A program made the translations under genes and the position numbers. A model generated the notes under the pieces. It was not told the DNA's origin and did no database searches. It saw only the letters and a program-made list of their open reading frames with translations. From assembly GCA_002344345.1 (NCBI GenBank), contig DDTL01000083.1:1-17723 (forward strand): 17,723 nucleotides of DNA, written 5' to 3'. Source of the stretch: Saprospiraceae bacterium UBA2365 (GTDB taxonomy: Bacteria > Bacteroidota > Bacteroidia > Chitinophagales > Saprospiraceae). Positions 7,109 through 14,677 of this stretch are shown piece after piece; position 1 is the stretch's first letter; each line of letters starts with the position of its first letter.

Positions 7109-8695
7109 TTAATCTTTGTCTGAATTAATAAAATGAACGTATCGCAAAACGGTAAAAAGGATATCCCTGCATTGCTGGTTGTCAGGATAATCATTAAATA
7201 CTTTTTCTGAAAGTTCTCTGATGTGTTTCAGAAATTTATTTTTTGGATTATCAACGTCTTTATGTACTTTTTCATCAAAGAAATTCTCAAAAAAAGGTTC
7301 AAGTCGGTTTTCCCGGGCAGCACAGGCAAACACTTCAAAATACATATCGTCTTTAAGTCGGTGTATTACCCCGCTTAGCAGGTCAGCATTGGATTTCCGT
7401 GGTTCCTTATTTGAATCATTGATTTTTATTGTGTATTCCTTAACCAATTCTTTGATATTGTTCCAACTACAGAATTTTGATTTTTCAATGCAGCATTGCA
7501 TGTACTGTCCCGAATGCTTTTGGAAACGCATTGCAACCGCATTTTTGCAGTGTTTTTCCTTCGCATTATATTCCATCAGGTCGTGAGCAATTTGCATGGC
7601 TTCACGCAGCGGGTGTTTTACATATGAAATCATAATGCCATAAGACAATGTAGGGGGAGTCAGATTGTTTTTTTTTGCAAAAGTACCAACAGTATTATCA
7701 AAACTAATATCCAGTTCGTGAATCAGGTTGAAAATGGTATGCGTTTCTTTTTCGTTTTCTGTTTTTGCTTCATTAATGCAGGCAATGGGTAAAAAGGCAA
7801 GGATATCTTCACCGCCAAGGTATATGCCATTACCGCCATATTGGGCAATTTTTGCTTCCGCCTGTTGGCCAAACTTGAAAATCTGTTCAGAAAATCCTCT
7901 CAATTTATCAAAATCTGAAGCAACATCTTTGTGCATCAAAATATTTTTACCGATGTAATCGCCATCAGCATAAAGCACTGCATAATATTTATGGTAAGGG
8001 AGAATGTCAAAGTTTCTCTCCTTTAATACATCCATTAATTGAATATCTTCTTTTTTATTGAAGGATTCCCTAACTGCCTCTATATAATTTACCTTATCAC
8101 CTGTTCTGAAAAGGGTTGTTGTAGCAATTTCTGGTATGGAAAGGAATTTTCTTTTGTTTTTTTTGTCTGAGAATGCATCTTCAGCCAGAAAGCTTTCATT
8201 GATTTTTTGTTCAAAAAATTGCAGAAGGTAATTGGTTTCGTTTTCAAAGGCGTAGTTCTGTGCCAATTCCTTCTGGTCAAGCCGATCGTTCAATGTTTTT
8301 AATACTTTTTCCTTTTTTTCTTCCAGTTCGACTATGTGTATATTGAGGTATTGACTCAGATAATTGTCAATATTTTCCCTGTTTTTTTCATCAATGTTTT
8401 TAGCTACATCCGAAATCAAAGAACGTACAATATCTTCCAATTCCTTTTTTGTTTTTTCAGATAATTCAAAATAGATACGGTCGGCATATAGGCCTGAACC
8501 GTGGTTGCTTACGAAAACAATATCTTTACCATTCAAAGCGGGCATCAGGATTTTAAAACCAGCCTTATTAGTTTGAATGGTAAGTTGTTTCATAAACCAG
8601 CTAAAGAAATAACTGGCAGCCCAAACTGCACGGGTTTTTTTAGTTTGTACAAAGGTTTCGTATATTGGGCCGATGGTGAGTGCGAGATATTTCAT
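7109..8695 (-). CDS. cas10: Cas10/Cmr2, palm-domain signal synthase without HD domain
   Basis: The large subunit of the Cmr complex. It begins directly with the first ferredoxin-like fold (LTIGPIYETFVQTKKTRAVW, as in Cmr2 after the HD domain). At 528 residues it is short for the family, and no N-terminal HD nuclease is present. Palm motifs are ADGD (243-246) and GGED (294-297). The usual GGDD has Glu at the third place, but both acidic positions are kept, so nucleotide chemistry is probably retained. The Cys-rich zinc-binding region normally found between the two palm domains is missing: around 180-195 (KRKFLSIPEIATTTL) no cysteines occur. The ATG overlaps the cmr1 stop as ATGA. With a CorA gene in the operon, the likely product is SAM-AMP rather than cyclic oligoadenylate. 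That is an inference from known CorA-linked systems, not from visible residues. Confidence 0.92.
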   Translation of the reverse strand: MKYLALTIGPIYETFVQTKKTRAVWAASYFFSWFMKQLTIQTNKAGFKILMPALNGKDIVFVSNHGSGLYADRIYFELSEKTKKELEDIVRSLISDVAKNIDEKNRENIDNYLSQYLNIHIVELEEKKEKVLKTLNDRLDQKELAQNYAFENETNYLLQFFEQKINESFLAEDAFSDKKNKRKFLSIPEIATTTLFRTGDKVNYIEAVRESFNKKEDIQLMDVLKERNFDILPYHKYYAVLYADGDYIGKNILMHKDVASDFDKLRGFSEQIFKFGQQAEAKIAQYGGNGIYLGGEDILAFLPIACINEAKTENEKETHTIFNLIHELDISFDNTVGTFAKKNNLTPPTLSYGIMISYVKHPLREAMQIAHDLMEYNAKEKHCKNAVAMRFQKHSGQYMQCCIEKSKFCSWNNIKELVKEYTIKINDSNKEPRKSNADLLSGVIHRLKDDMYFEVFACAARENRLEPFFENFFDEKVHKDVDNPKNKFLKHIRELSEKVFNDYPDNQQCRDILFTVLRYVHFINSDKD

Positions 8696-10074
8696 AAATA
8701 CAAACTATTTAATTGATTTCTTAGTTCTGAATAGATACTCACAAGAGAGTTCTTGATTTTAATTAATTCATTATCCGGTTCTTTAGGCATTTTAATATGT
8801 TTACTAACATCAATAGATATTGCAAATTTAAGAAACTCACTAAAATCAAAATTGTCCGGAAAGGATAACACTAATGATGACTTATCAAAACCTTTTAATG
8901 TATCATCAAATTTAAAAACACCATTTTCTATATATTTAAGCTCCTTATGTTTGATTTCAATTAGCATTTTAAATTTGTTTTTTATCAAATCTTCCACTAA
9001 TGATTGATTTACTATTAAATAAACAGTCATTATATTATCCTTTAAAATTGGTTTAAAAGTTATAGGAGATTCAAATCTTTCAATTTTAGTATCTTTTTTA
9101 TTCACTGCTTTCCACCGACCTTTGACATCTTTGAATGCTTCTTTTTTAGTAATACTTGCTCTATAAGAATACCATGATTCTTCAGTTGACAAGCCAAATA
9201 GATCACGCCAGAGCTTTAACTCAAGTTGATTATTTTGAAAAGTTGGATTAATTAAAATGTCAGGATTATTATGATTGGTAGACTGTGTTTTTTGATAATG
9301 AATATTAACAGAAATATTTTTTTGTTTCTTTTTATTAAATTCAATTAGAGACTGGTCTATATTGTTAAAATATTGAGCTTTTATGGTTTTTTTATCCCAT
9401 TGTGTTTTCTTTTGATAATATAGATACATGAAAAGAGCAGATTTAAAATATAGTCCTTTATAATTTATTCCACTTCTCAATGACCGATAAAACCAGTCAA
9501 TTTTTCTAAACGGCAGAATGTATTTTTTTTTCAAATCAGATTCAGCAATTTTTGCAAACTCAATATTTAAGTATTTAGTTGTATCTACCTCAGGGAATAT
9601 CCATTCTTCAGCATTCATTGTATATTTTTCAATGGAAAAGCTACCATAACCCTTGCTTTGTCTTGAACCGAAATTGTTTAAGAAGAAAAAGTCAGCAATG
9701 TGTTTTGAAATTTCTTTACATAAATCAAAATGCTTGGAAAAAGTTGTACCTTCTAAAATTTCAGAAAATTTTAAGTGTTTTGGAGGATTTTCATTGCCCA
9801 TATTGCCGAAATACATAGGGGAGTTGGTATGGTCATTTTCAATTTTTTCATAATTATCTGCATTTCCTGTGATATTAATCTTATAATCCAATGCCTCATG
9901 TTCCCCAATAAACCACCCCTTAGGTATTGTTTTACCATCAACATTCATCTTTTCAATAATAAACCTATCCAGCTTCGGTTTCACCTCTGTTGCCCTGAGT
10001 GTAGCCCCCTTCTGATTATGCTGGAAATGGATGATGGGCGTATGCTGTTTGAGAGTAAATTCAAGTTTATACAT
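8692..10074 (-). CDS. cmr1: Cmr1-like RAMP subunit
   Basis: The first RAMP gene of the cmr set, expected to sit near Cmr6 at the crRNA 3' end and to help recognise target RNA. Evidence is position, length (460 residues) and two RAMP marks: an N-terminal TPIIHFQ with LRATEVKPKLDRFI (26-39), replacing the IRASSIRGALR type of motif in canonical Cmr1, and the glycine-rich loop FGSRQSKGYGSF (135-146). The sequence is divergent and rich in Lys, Asn and Ile. The second half shows no motif I can name. The start is 30 nt after the upstream membrane-protein gene. No other cmr1 candidate exists in the operon, which supports the call. Confidence 0.75.
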   Translation of the reverse strand: MYKLEFTLKQHTPIIHFQHNQKGATLRATEVKPKLDRFIIEKMNVDGKTIPKGWFIGEHEALDYKINITGNADNYEKIENDHTNSPMYFGNMGNENPPKHLKFSEILEGTTFSKHFDLCKEISKHIADFFFLNNFGSRQSKGYGSFSIEKYTMNAEEWIFPEVDTTKYLNIEFAKIAESDLKKKYILPFRKIDWFYRSLRSGINYKGLYFKSALFMYLYYQKKTQWDKKTIKAQYFNNIDQSLIEFNKKKQKNISVNIHYQKTQSTNHNNPDILINPTFQNNQLELKLWRDLFGLSTEESWYSYRASITKKEAFKDVKGRWKAVNKKDTKIERFESPITFKPILKDNIMTVYLIVNQSLVEDLIKNKFKMLIEIKHKELKYIENGVFKFDDTLKGFDKSSLVLSFPDNFDFSEFLKFAISIDVSKHIKMPKEPDNELIKIKNSLVSIYSELRNQLNSLYL

Positions 10075-10104
10075 CGTTTAGGAATTTGAAATTATATAAT
10101 TGCG

Positions 10105-10578
10105 TTATTCATCATTTTTTTTTTTTAACGTCAATAAGCTTTTTACTGCTTTTTCAAGATCATTCATTATTTCAATATTTATTTTATAGGTCGTGATTTT
10201 ATCTCCCTCTTTGTTTTGCTTTTCAGTTTTTTGAGCTAATGCTGTGATAATTTGATAGGTTTTTTCCCATTCTAAGAGTTTTAGTCTATAATCTTGATTT
10301 TTGCTTGCGAGGTTTTCTTCTTCATTTTTATTAATTAGCTTTTTCACAATATCCTGATGGAACTCCTTTTCGTTTTGTTCTGATTTGTATTGAAGATTGG
10401 CTAAATAGAATGACAGACCGAGGAAAGACAATGGTAAAATTAACAAGAGAAAAATATTAGGATTGTCCTTTTCACAAAAAAGGAAAATTACTGATAAAAC
10501 AGATGAAATAGTTGAAATTGTTAATAAAATGACAATGATGATCTGATAGAAAGAGCAGTTTTCTAAGTTTTTACACAT
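10105..10578 (-). CDS. Unrecognised small two-TM, coiled-coil protein between corA and cmr1
   Basis: I do not recognise this 157-residue protein. It has two hydrophobic segments (~9-33 and ~39-60) separated by a short charged turn (CEKDNPN), then a charged ~95-residue helical tail rich in Lys, Glu and Gln (QNEKEFHQDIVKKLINKNEE and onward), probably a cytoplasmic coiled coil. No enzymatic motif is visible. It starts 4 nt after the corA stop and ends 30 nt before cmr1, so it is almost certainly co-expressed with the effector. By context it could be a partner or regulator of the CorA effector, but function is unknown. Cytoplasmic orientation is inferred from the charged tail. Confidence 0.8.
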   Translation of the reverse strand: MCKNLENCSFYQIIIVILLTISTISSVLSVIFLFCEKDNPNIFLLLILPLSFLGLSFYLANLQYKSEQNEKEFHQDIVKKLINKNEEENLASKNQDYRLKLLEWEKTYQIITALAQKTEKQNKEGDKITTYKINIEIMNDLEKAVKSLLTLKKKNDE

Positions 10579-10582
10579 TATT

Positions 10583-12283
10583 TTAAGTTTTTAAAAGATA
10601 AGGTAATAAGATGGCAGTCAGGAAGCAAATCAAGGCCATAAAAAGCAATATAAATGCATATTTTTTTTCTTTCGCATAAATAAACCATACTACAAAAAAA
10701 GGCGTGATGACCATCCCTGCAATGATTGGCAATATAGCATTTTCAGGTATTTCACTATATGGGCCGATGTTCATACCATAAAATCCAACAATGAATGTAG
10801 GAATAATAAAAATGGAGCCAATGAGTGTAAGTATTGCAAGACTATTGTTCCTTTTTTGATCTTCAAGCAGGGTGGCATACTGGTTCAATTCACTGATCTC
10901 ATTATCAAGGTCTTTGACGTTTTGCTCAATTCTCATATGTTCCTGCATCATATCATACAATTCGATGCCTTGTTCCTGAGCAGTGACTTCTCTGAAGTAG
11001 ATCCTGTTAACGAATTTGATGTATTGCTTATACAAATTACTGACGCGTTTTGTAAAAGGGATTTTTTTATTGTCTTTCATGGCAGAAATCCCTGCAACTT
11101 CCTGAGAAAACCTTAAAACACAGGCTCTTTGCACCAGGCAGAGTTCTGCCATTTTATAATATATAGTTTGCAAGTGATTGACCAGAAAAGCTGCGTTTAC
11201 ATAGGGTTTTTTCAGATTATCCAGTGTGTCGGTCAGGCAAACAAATGAGTATCTGTTGATACCATAGAAAGTGCCATAATCAGCCCATCTTGAATAAGTG
11301 TGTTTTTGGATAAGTTTGGATTTCATCGATTTATCCTGACATGTCGCGAATCTTTGGTCGTTGAATATATATTTGTACCACCAGTCATTGGTTTCATAAT
11401 TCAGAACCTGAAAGCCATCCCTTTTTTCTTTGGTCTCTGAAGCAAGTTCCTTGCATAGGTCTGTATTTCCATACCAACTGACAACAAACATCCGGTCATC
11501 AATAAGAGGGTTGATATATATTTTCGTTTCATGGCCTTTTCGTTCTTCCCAGTCGACAGTGATCGGAACTTTTCCAAATAGATCTTTGAAATGTTGTGGT
11601 ATCTGGAAAGGTTCATTTTTGAAATATTCTTTGTGTTCATAGTTTCTGAATTCTTCAATACCTGGAAAATTTGTCAGGTTTATTGAATCACCCAATTCTG
11701 ATTTTTTCAACGTAATGAGTGAGGCGGCAAAATCATCGTATTCATACTGAGCCTGATCTCCGATAAAGTTGAAATTCATCGGGAAAAATGGGGGATAAAT
11801 CCGCCTTCCCGCCTGGTTGATGTTGAGGATATCCTGTTGATCGCCCTGATCTGCAAACCTGTTGTTGAGGTGAAAAGACAATACACCGACTCCTGTGGAG
11901 TATAAGTGCATAATAATAGATTCTATGTGAAGCCTGTAAGTTTTAACAATTCCATTTTTTGGTTCTACACATACTTTGAATTCATACAAGTATTCATCAG
12001 GTTCAATTTTGTAGAACAGGTTCGTGATGATCGCTCTGTCGATTTCTGACCCGGTATCAAAAAGTACATCTCTTACCATAGGGTAGTAGAAATTGAACTC
12101 ATTGTAGTTTAATACTTTATCAAGGGTATATTCTTTTCTTACCCATTTATCAGAGTCAAATAATGACACAAATTCTTCAAGTTTTGTACGTTGCTCAATG
12201 GTTTTATTTTTCATCATTTTTCCGATGAATTCCCATTGGAATGGGAAAAGGAAAATGTGATAACTTAAAAGTGGTTTTTCCAT
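10583..12283 (-). CDS. corA: CorA-like membrane effector of the type III-B system
   Basis: A CorA-family membrane protein whose relatives in type III CRISPR loci act as membrane effectors triggered by the Cas10 signal. The C-terminus has a first TM helix (~481-502) ending in the family signature GMN (503-505, in GFYGMNI), a second TM (~518-538) and a third hydrophobic segment (~542-562). Classical CorA Mg/Co transporters have two TM helices and ~320-350 residues; this protein has 566, so its soluble N-terminal region (~480 residues) is much larger and could hold the ligand-sensing domain. A coiled-coil helix (QNVKDLDNEISELNQYATLL) leads into TM1, as in CorA. The start overlaps the exonuclease gene by 19 nt. 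A plain housekeeping ion transporter is unlikely given the operon and size. Confidence 0.88.
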   Translation of the reverse strand: MEKPLLSYHIFLFPFQWEFIGKMMKNKTIEQRTKLEEFVSLFDSDKWVRKEYTLDKVLNYNEFNFYYPMVRDVLFDTGSEIDRAIITNLFYKIEPDEYLYEFKVCVEPKNGIVKTYRLHIESIIMHLYSTGVGVLSFHLNNRFADQGDQQDILNINQAGRRIYPPFFPMNFNFIGDQAQYEYDDFAASLITLKKSELGDSINLTNFPGIEEFRNYEHKEYFKNEPFQIPQHFKDLFGKVPITVDWEERKGHETKIYINPLIDDRMFVVSWYGNTDLCKELASETKEKRDGFQVLNYETNDWWYKYIFNDQRFATCQDKSMKSKLIQKHTYSRWADYGTFYGINRYSFVCLTDTLDNLKKPYVNAAFLVNHLQTIYYKMAELCLVQRACVLRFSQEVAGISAMKDNKKIPFTKRVSNLYKQYIKFVNRIYFREVTAQEQGIELYDMMQEHMRIEQNVKDLDNEISELNQYATLLEDQKRNNSLAILTLIGSIFIIPTFIVGFYGMNIGPYSEIPENAILPIIAGMVITPFFVVWFIYAKEKKYAFILLFMALICFLTAILLPYLLKT

Positions 12284-12837
12284 AAATCTGTTAGTTTTTT
12301 ATAGCATTGCATTGAAGTCATTGCATCATTCAGCGCGTTGTGTTGAAGTGAATCATCAGTTCCTGCAAATTCTGCTCTGCTCATATCACCCTGGTATTTT
12401 CCCTGAGGATTGATCAATCCTGAAATTCTCATTAGCGTCGAAAGGTCAAAAGGAGTAAAAAATAAGTTGTCAGGTGTATACATCGCGCCTCCAAACAGCT
12501 CACTGAATAACACCCAGTCATACGCCATGACATCTGCCCACACTTCTATAAGTTCGAATTGTTTTAACCATTCAGAAAGGTATTCCTGAATCTTTTGGTG
12601 ATCAGCCTTCATCATCCAATTACCAGATTCTTTTTTTATGTAGGTATCTGAATGATTGAATTTTAGCTTTGTTAGAACGTTTATTCTAATCCATTGGTTT
12701 ATATTTTCACTTTTAAAATCGTTGAATTCAGCGTAAAAAACTTCACCAGTAATTGCAACCATTGCTAAAGATATTAGCTGTGCATTTTGGTTTAAACCTG
12801 TAAATTCTGTGTCAAGGAAAATCTGTACTGACTTCAT
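12265..12837 (-). CDS. DEDDh-family 3'-5' exonuclease, possible signal-degrading enzyme
   Basis: A 190-residue RNase T/DnaQ-fold exonuclease. The four acidic residues and the His are visible: Asp9 and Glu11 in FLDTEFTG, an Asp in EVWADVMAYDW (Asp102 or Asp107), and His166 with Asp171 in QHNALNDAMTS. It resembles the RNase T-like exoribonuclease group typified by Rv2179c. It is the first gene of the operon and overlaps corA by 19 nt. In known CorA systems a gene beside corA encodes an enzyme that destroys SAM-AMP (a DHH-DHHA1 phosphodiesterase or a SAM-AMP lyase). No such gene is present here, so this exonuclease may fill that role. It could instead trim crRNA or degrade phage RNA. Confidence 0.85.
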   Translation of the reverse strand: MKSVQIFLDTEFTGLNQNAQLISLAMVAITGEVFYAEFNDFKSENINQWIRINVLTKLKFNHSDTYIKKESGNWMMKADHQKIQEYLSEWLKQFELIEVWADVMAYDWVLFSELFGGAMYTPDNLFFTPFDLSTLMRISGLINPQGKYQGDMSRAEFAGTDDSLQHNALNDAMTSMQCYKKLTDLWKNHF

Positions 12838-12926
12838 TATTCGTTTTGTTGAAGAGTTACTATAAACTTATTAATTGCAGATCTATTTGAATATAAGCAA
12901 GATTCCAATTTTATAAAATAGAAAAA

Positions 12927-12942
12927 GAACATGGATCTGTTC
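12927..12942. promoter_or_regulatory. Short dyad upstream of the cas operon
   Basis: GAACA (12927-12931) and TGTTC (12938-12942) form perfect 5-bp arms around a 6-nt spacer, about 90 bp upstream of the first operon gene. The layout is operator-like, but arms this short can occur by chance and no regulator gene is in the window. Confidence 0.2.
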
Positions 12943-13194
12943 GAAGGGAAGGTGTGAAAAAAAACGAGCCATTTGCGGGTATTTTTAATTGGGGGTTAAT
13001 TTATAAAAATTGAACGATATTTTCATTTAAATAATTCAAAATATTTCAATTTTATTTTATCCCAAACAAAATTTGGTTTAATCAACTTAAATTCAATCTT
13101 ACTTTTAACGAATTATTGTTTATTATGGATTCAATTTAGTTGATTTTTTCAGGCGTATAAAATCATGGATTAAGAAATAGATGAGTTCAGTCTG

Positions 13195-13326
13195 AAAAGT
13201 TATAAAGTTGAAAGTTCATAAAGTTATATTGTTGATTTTGAGATGTTAATGATAATTTTGCATTTGTAGTTAAAGTGTTCAATATCAATTATTTACACTT
13301 TTAACTTGGCAAACTTTATACTTTTT
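13195..13326. repeat. AAAGTT repeat cluster with inverted copy
   Basis: Four AAAGTT units occur at 13196, 13204, 13211 and 13220, spaced 7-9 bp. An inverted, near-matching copy lies at 13312-13326 (13 of 15 bases agree with 13195-13209 in reverse complement). A smaller inverted pair, GTTAAAGTG and CACTTTTAAC, lies between. Function is unknown; simple AT-rich repeats of this kind are common in Bacteroidota spacers. Confidence 0.4.
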
Positions 13327-13371
13327 AAACTCGACTCATAGTTTATCGTTACCTTTCCGGTTAAAACTTTT

Positions 13372-13403
13372 TTTGCCTTTTTCCTCAACATTTATTATCT
13401 TTG
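13372..13403 (+). promoter_or_regulatory. Bacteroidota-type promoter for the peroxiredoxin gene
   Basis: TTTG at 13372-13375 and TATCTTTG at 13396-13403 are separated by 20 nt. This fits the TTTG / TAnnTTTG promoter of the Bacteroidota primary sigma factor exactly. Transcription would start near 13410 and give a leader of ~115 nt before the ATG at 13528. A second TAnnTTTG box (TATTTTTG, 13484-13491) lies closer to the gene but lacks a well-placed upstream TTTG. Confidence 0.6.
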
Positions 13404-13527
13404 TCTGTTACCAGATAGTAATCATTCTTAAATAGATTTAATTCAATAAAAGAAATTGGATGATGTCTTCTGCAACAGGGTGATATTTTTGTTTGGGCAA
13501 TTTTGCAAATCTTTAAAATATATCAAA

Positions 13528-14244
13528 ATGGAATTAAATCAGGAACAAGAAGTTGTGAGCATGCCACGGATCGGTGAAGCGGCTCCGGAATTTAAAGCGA
13601 TCACTACCCAGGGAGAAATCAATTTCCCTAAGGATTACAAAGGAAAATGGGTGATCCTTTTCAGCCATCCGGCAGATTTTACTCCGGTCTGTACTTCTGA
13701 ATTCATGACTTTTGCCAGCATGGAAAAACAATTCAATGAGGCGAATTGCCAACTCGTTGGCTTGTCCGTTGACGGACTGTACAGCCACATCGCGTGGTTG
13801 AGAACCATTAAGGAAAAAATTGAATTCAAAGGTATGAAGGATGTTGAGGTCACTTTTCCGCTGATCGAAGACATTACCATGGATGTTGCCAAAAAATACG
13901 GCATGATGATGCCGGGCGAAAGCAATACCAAAGCTGTACGTGCAGTCTTTTTCGTTGACCCTAAAGGTATTATCCGAACCATTATTTATTACCCGTTGAG
14001 TCTGGGAAGGAATTTTGACGAATTGTACCGTGTTTTATTAGCGCTAAAAACTTCTGACGAGTTCGGAGTAGCCACACCTGCGGACTGGAGACCTGGTGAT
14101 GATGTGATCATCTCTCCTGCCGGAAATTGTGGAACAGCCAAAGACAGAATGGAAGGTAAAGAAGAAGGACTGGAATGTAAAGACTGGTTTTTCTGTACCA
14201 AAAAACTGGATAAAGACCTGGTTTTGAAGAAAATACTTAAATAG
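13528..14244 (+). CDS. Peroxiredoxin, Prx6/archaeal 2-Cys type
   Basis: A cytoplasmic thiol peroxidase that reduces hydrogen peroxide and organic hydroperoxides. The N-terminal PRIGEAAPEF and the active site PADFTPVCTSE (peroxidatic Cys55) mark the AhpC/TSA superfamily. The long C-terminal domain (FVDPKGIIRTIIYYP, then ATPADWRPGDD) places it in the Prx6 group. Cys217 and Cys223, five residues apart near the C-terminus, match the resolving-cysteine layout of archaeal thioredoxin peroxidases; Cys201 is extra. The ATG at 13528 (MELNQEQ) is chosen. The frame is open upstream to a TTG at 13456, but that part looks non-coding and overlaps a promoter-like box; an ATG at 13561 is also possible. It is monocistronic, with its own promoter and terminator, and transcribed away from the cas operon. 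Confidence 0.93.
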   Translation: MELNQEQEVVSMPRIGEAAPEFKAITTQGEINFPKDYKGKWVILFSHPADFTPVCTSEFMTFASMEKQFNEANCQLVGLSVDGLYSHIAWLRTIKEKIEFKGMKDVEVTFPLIEDITMDVAKKYGMMMPGESNTKAVRAVFFVDPKGIIRTIIYYPLSLGRNFDELYRVLLALKTSDEFGVATPADWRPGDDVIISPAGNCGTAKDRMEGKEEGLECKDWFFCTKKLDKDLVLKKILK

Positions 14245-14267
14245 TTTTGATCAGTTGGTATACCATG

Positions 14268-14308
14268 CCCGCCTTCAGATGACCATATTTGATGGCGGGT
14301 TTTTATTT
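14268..14308 (+). terminator. Rho-independent terminator after the peroxiredoxin gene
   Basis: CCCGCC (14268-14273) pairs with GGCGGG (14294-14299). Three more pairs (TCA/TGA) extend the stem after a T-T mismatch, and TTTTTATTT follows. It starts 23 nt after the stop codon. Confidence 0.8.
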
Positions 14309-14677
14309 GGTTCCTACAAGAAATTGCCAAATACTGCTTAATAATCGTTTTTGAAATAGCCATTTACACTGATTAAATTCCTTGCTTTCAAAAACTGACC
14401 TAACCTTGTCCCGGACATTTTATTTTTGTTGACAAAAACCTGGATTTTCTTGCTGATAATTCATGATTAATTGTTTTTCTGCCTCATCCCTTAAGTGGTT
14501 TTGAGTCTTTTTCCAAAAATTCAATGGACTGGTTTTTTCCAAAATTACTTTTGAGATATTCCATTTCGCCCATATGTTGGCTTTTTACTGCATGATTTTA
14601 TAAATTGAGTATAAATTGTCATGGGATTATTTTATTTTTTATAAAAGGTTTTATTTTCGCAGCACATTGAAAAACGA
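14309..14677. other. Non-coding spacer, nothing clear
   Basis: About 370 bp of AT-rich sequence with no gene, RNA or strong repeat that I can support. The only site of note is TATTTTCG at 14652-14659, one base from the TAnnTTTG box and ~20 nt before the next gene, with no clear TTTG upstream. It is a weak promoter candidate. Confidence 0.5.

Larger units (their letters stand above)
12838..13371. other. AT-rich intergenic region between the cas operon and the peroxiredoxin gene
   Basis: About 530 bp with no convincing gene. The cas operon is transcribed leftward from here, so its promoter should lie near 12840-12960 on the minus strand, but I find no clear TAnnTTTG match. The best partial match is TATATTCA on the minus strand near 12890. 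No CRISPR repeats are present. The region holds a small dyad (12927-12942) and AAAGTT repeats (13195-13326). Confidence 0.6.

Noticed and set aside
6043..7194. Longer Cmr3 start at 7194
   Set aside because: The extra 30 residues overlap the end of cas10 and do not match the family. The ATG at 7104 lies 4 nt after the cas10 stop.
10583..12283. CorA as a housekeeping magnesium transporter
   Set aside because: It is nearly twice the usual length, overlaps the exonuclease gene and lies within the cmr operon, all of which favour a CRISPR effector.
13195..13231. Closely spaced AAAGTT repeats as a possible CRISPR array
   Set aside because: Units are only 6-9 bp with no spacer-sized unique sequence between them. 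They are simple AT-rich repeats.
13456..13527. N-terminal extension of the peroxiredoxin from a TTG
   Set aside because: It starts with a rare start codon, reads as non-coding sequence and overlaps a TATTTTTG promoter-like box. The family begins near MPRIGEAAPEF.
14245..14677. Small gene or RNA in the 430-bp spacer after the peroxiredoxin gene
   Set aside because: Apart from the terminator, I see no start codon with a coding-like frame, no conserved RNA fold and no strong promoter.
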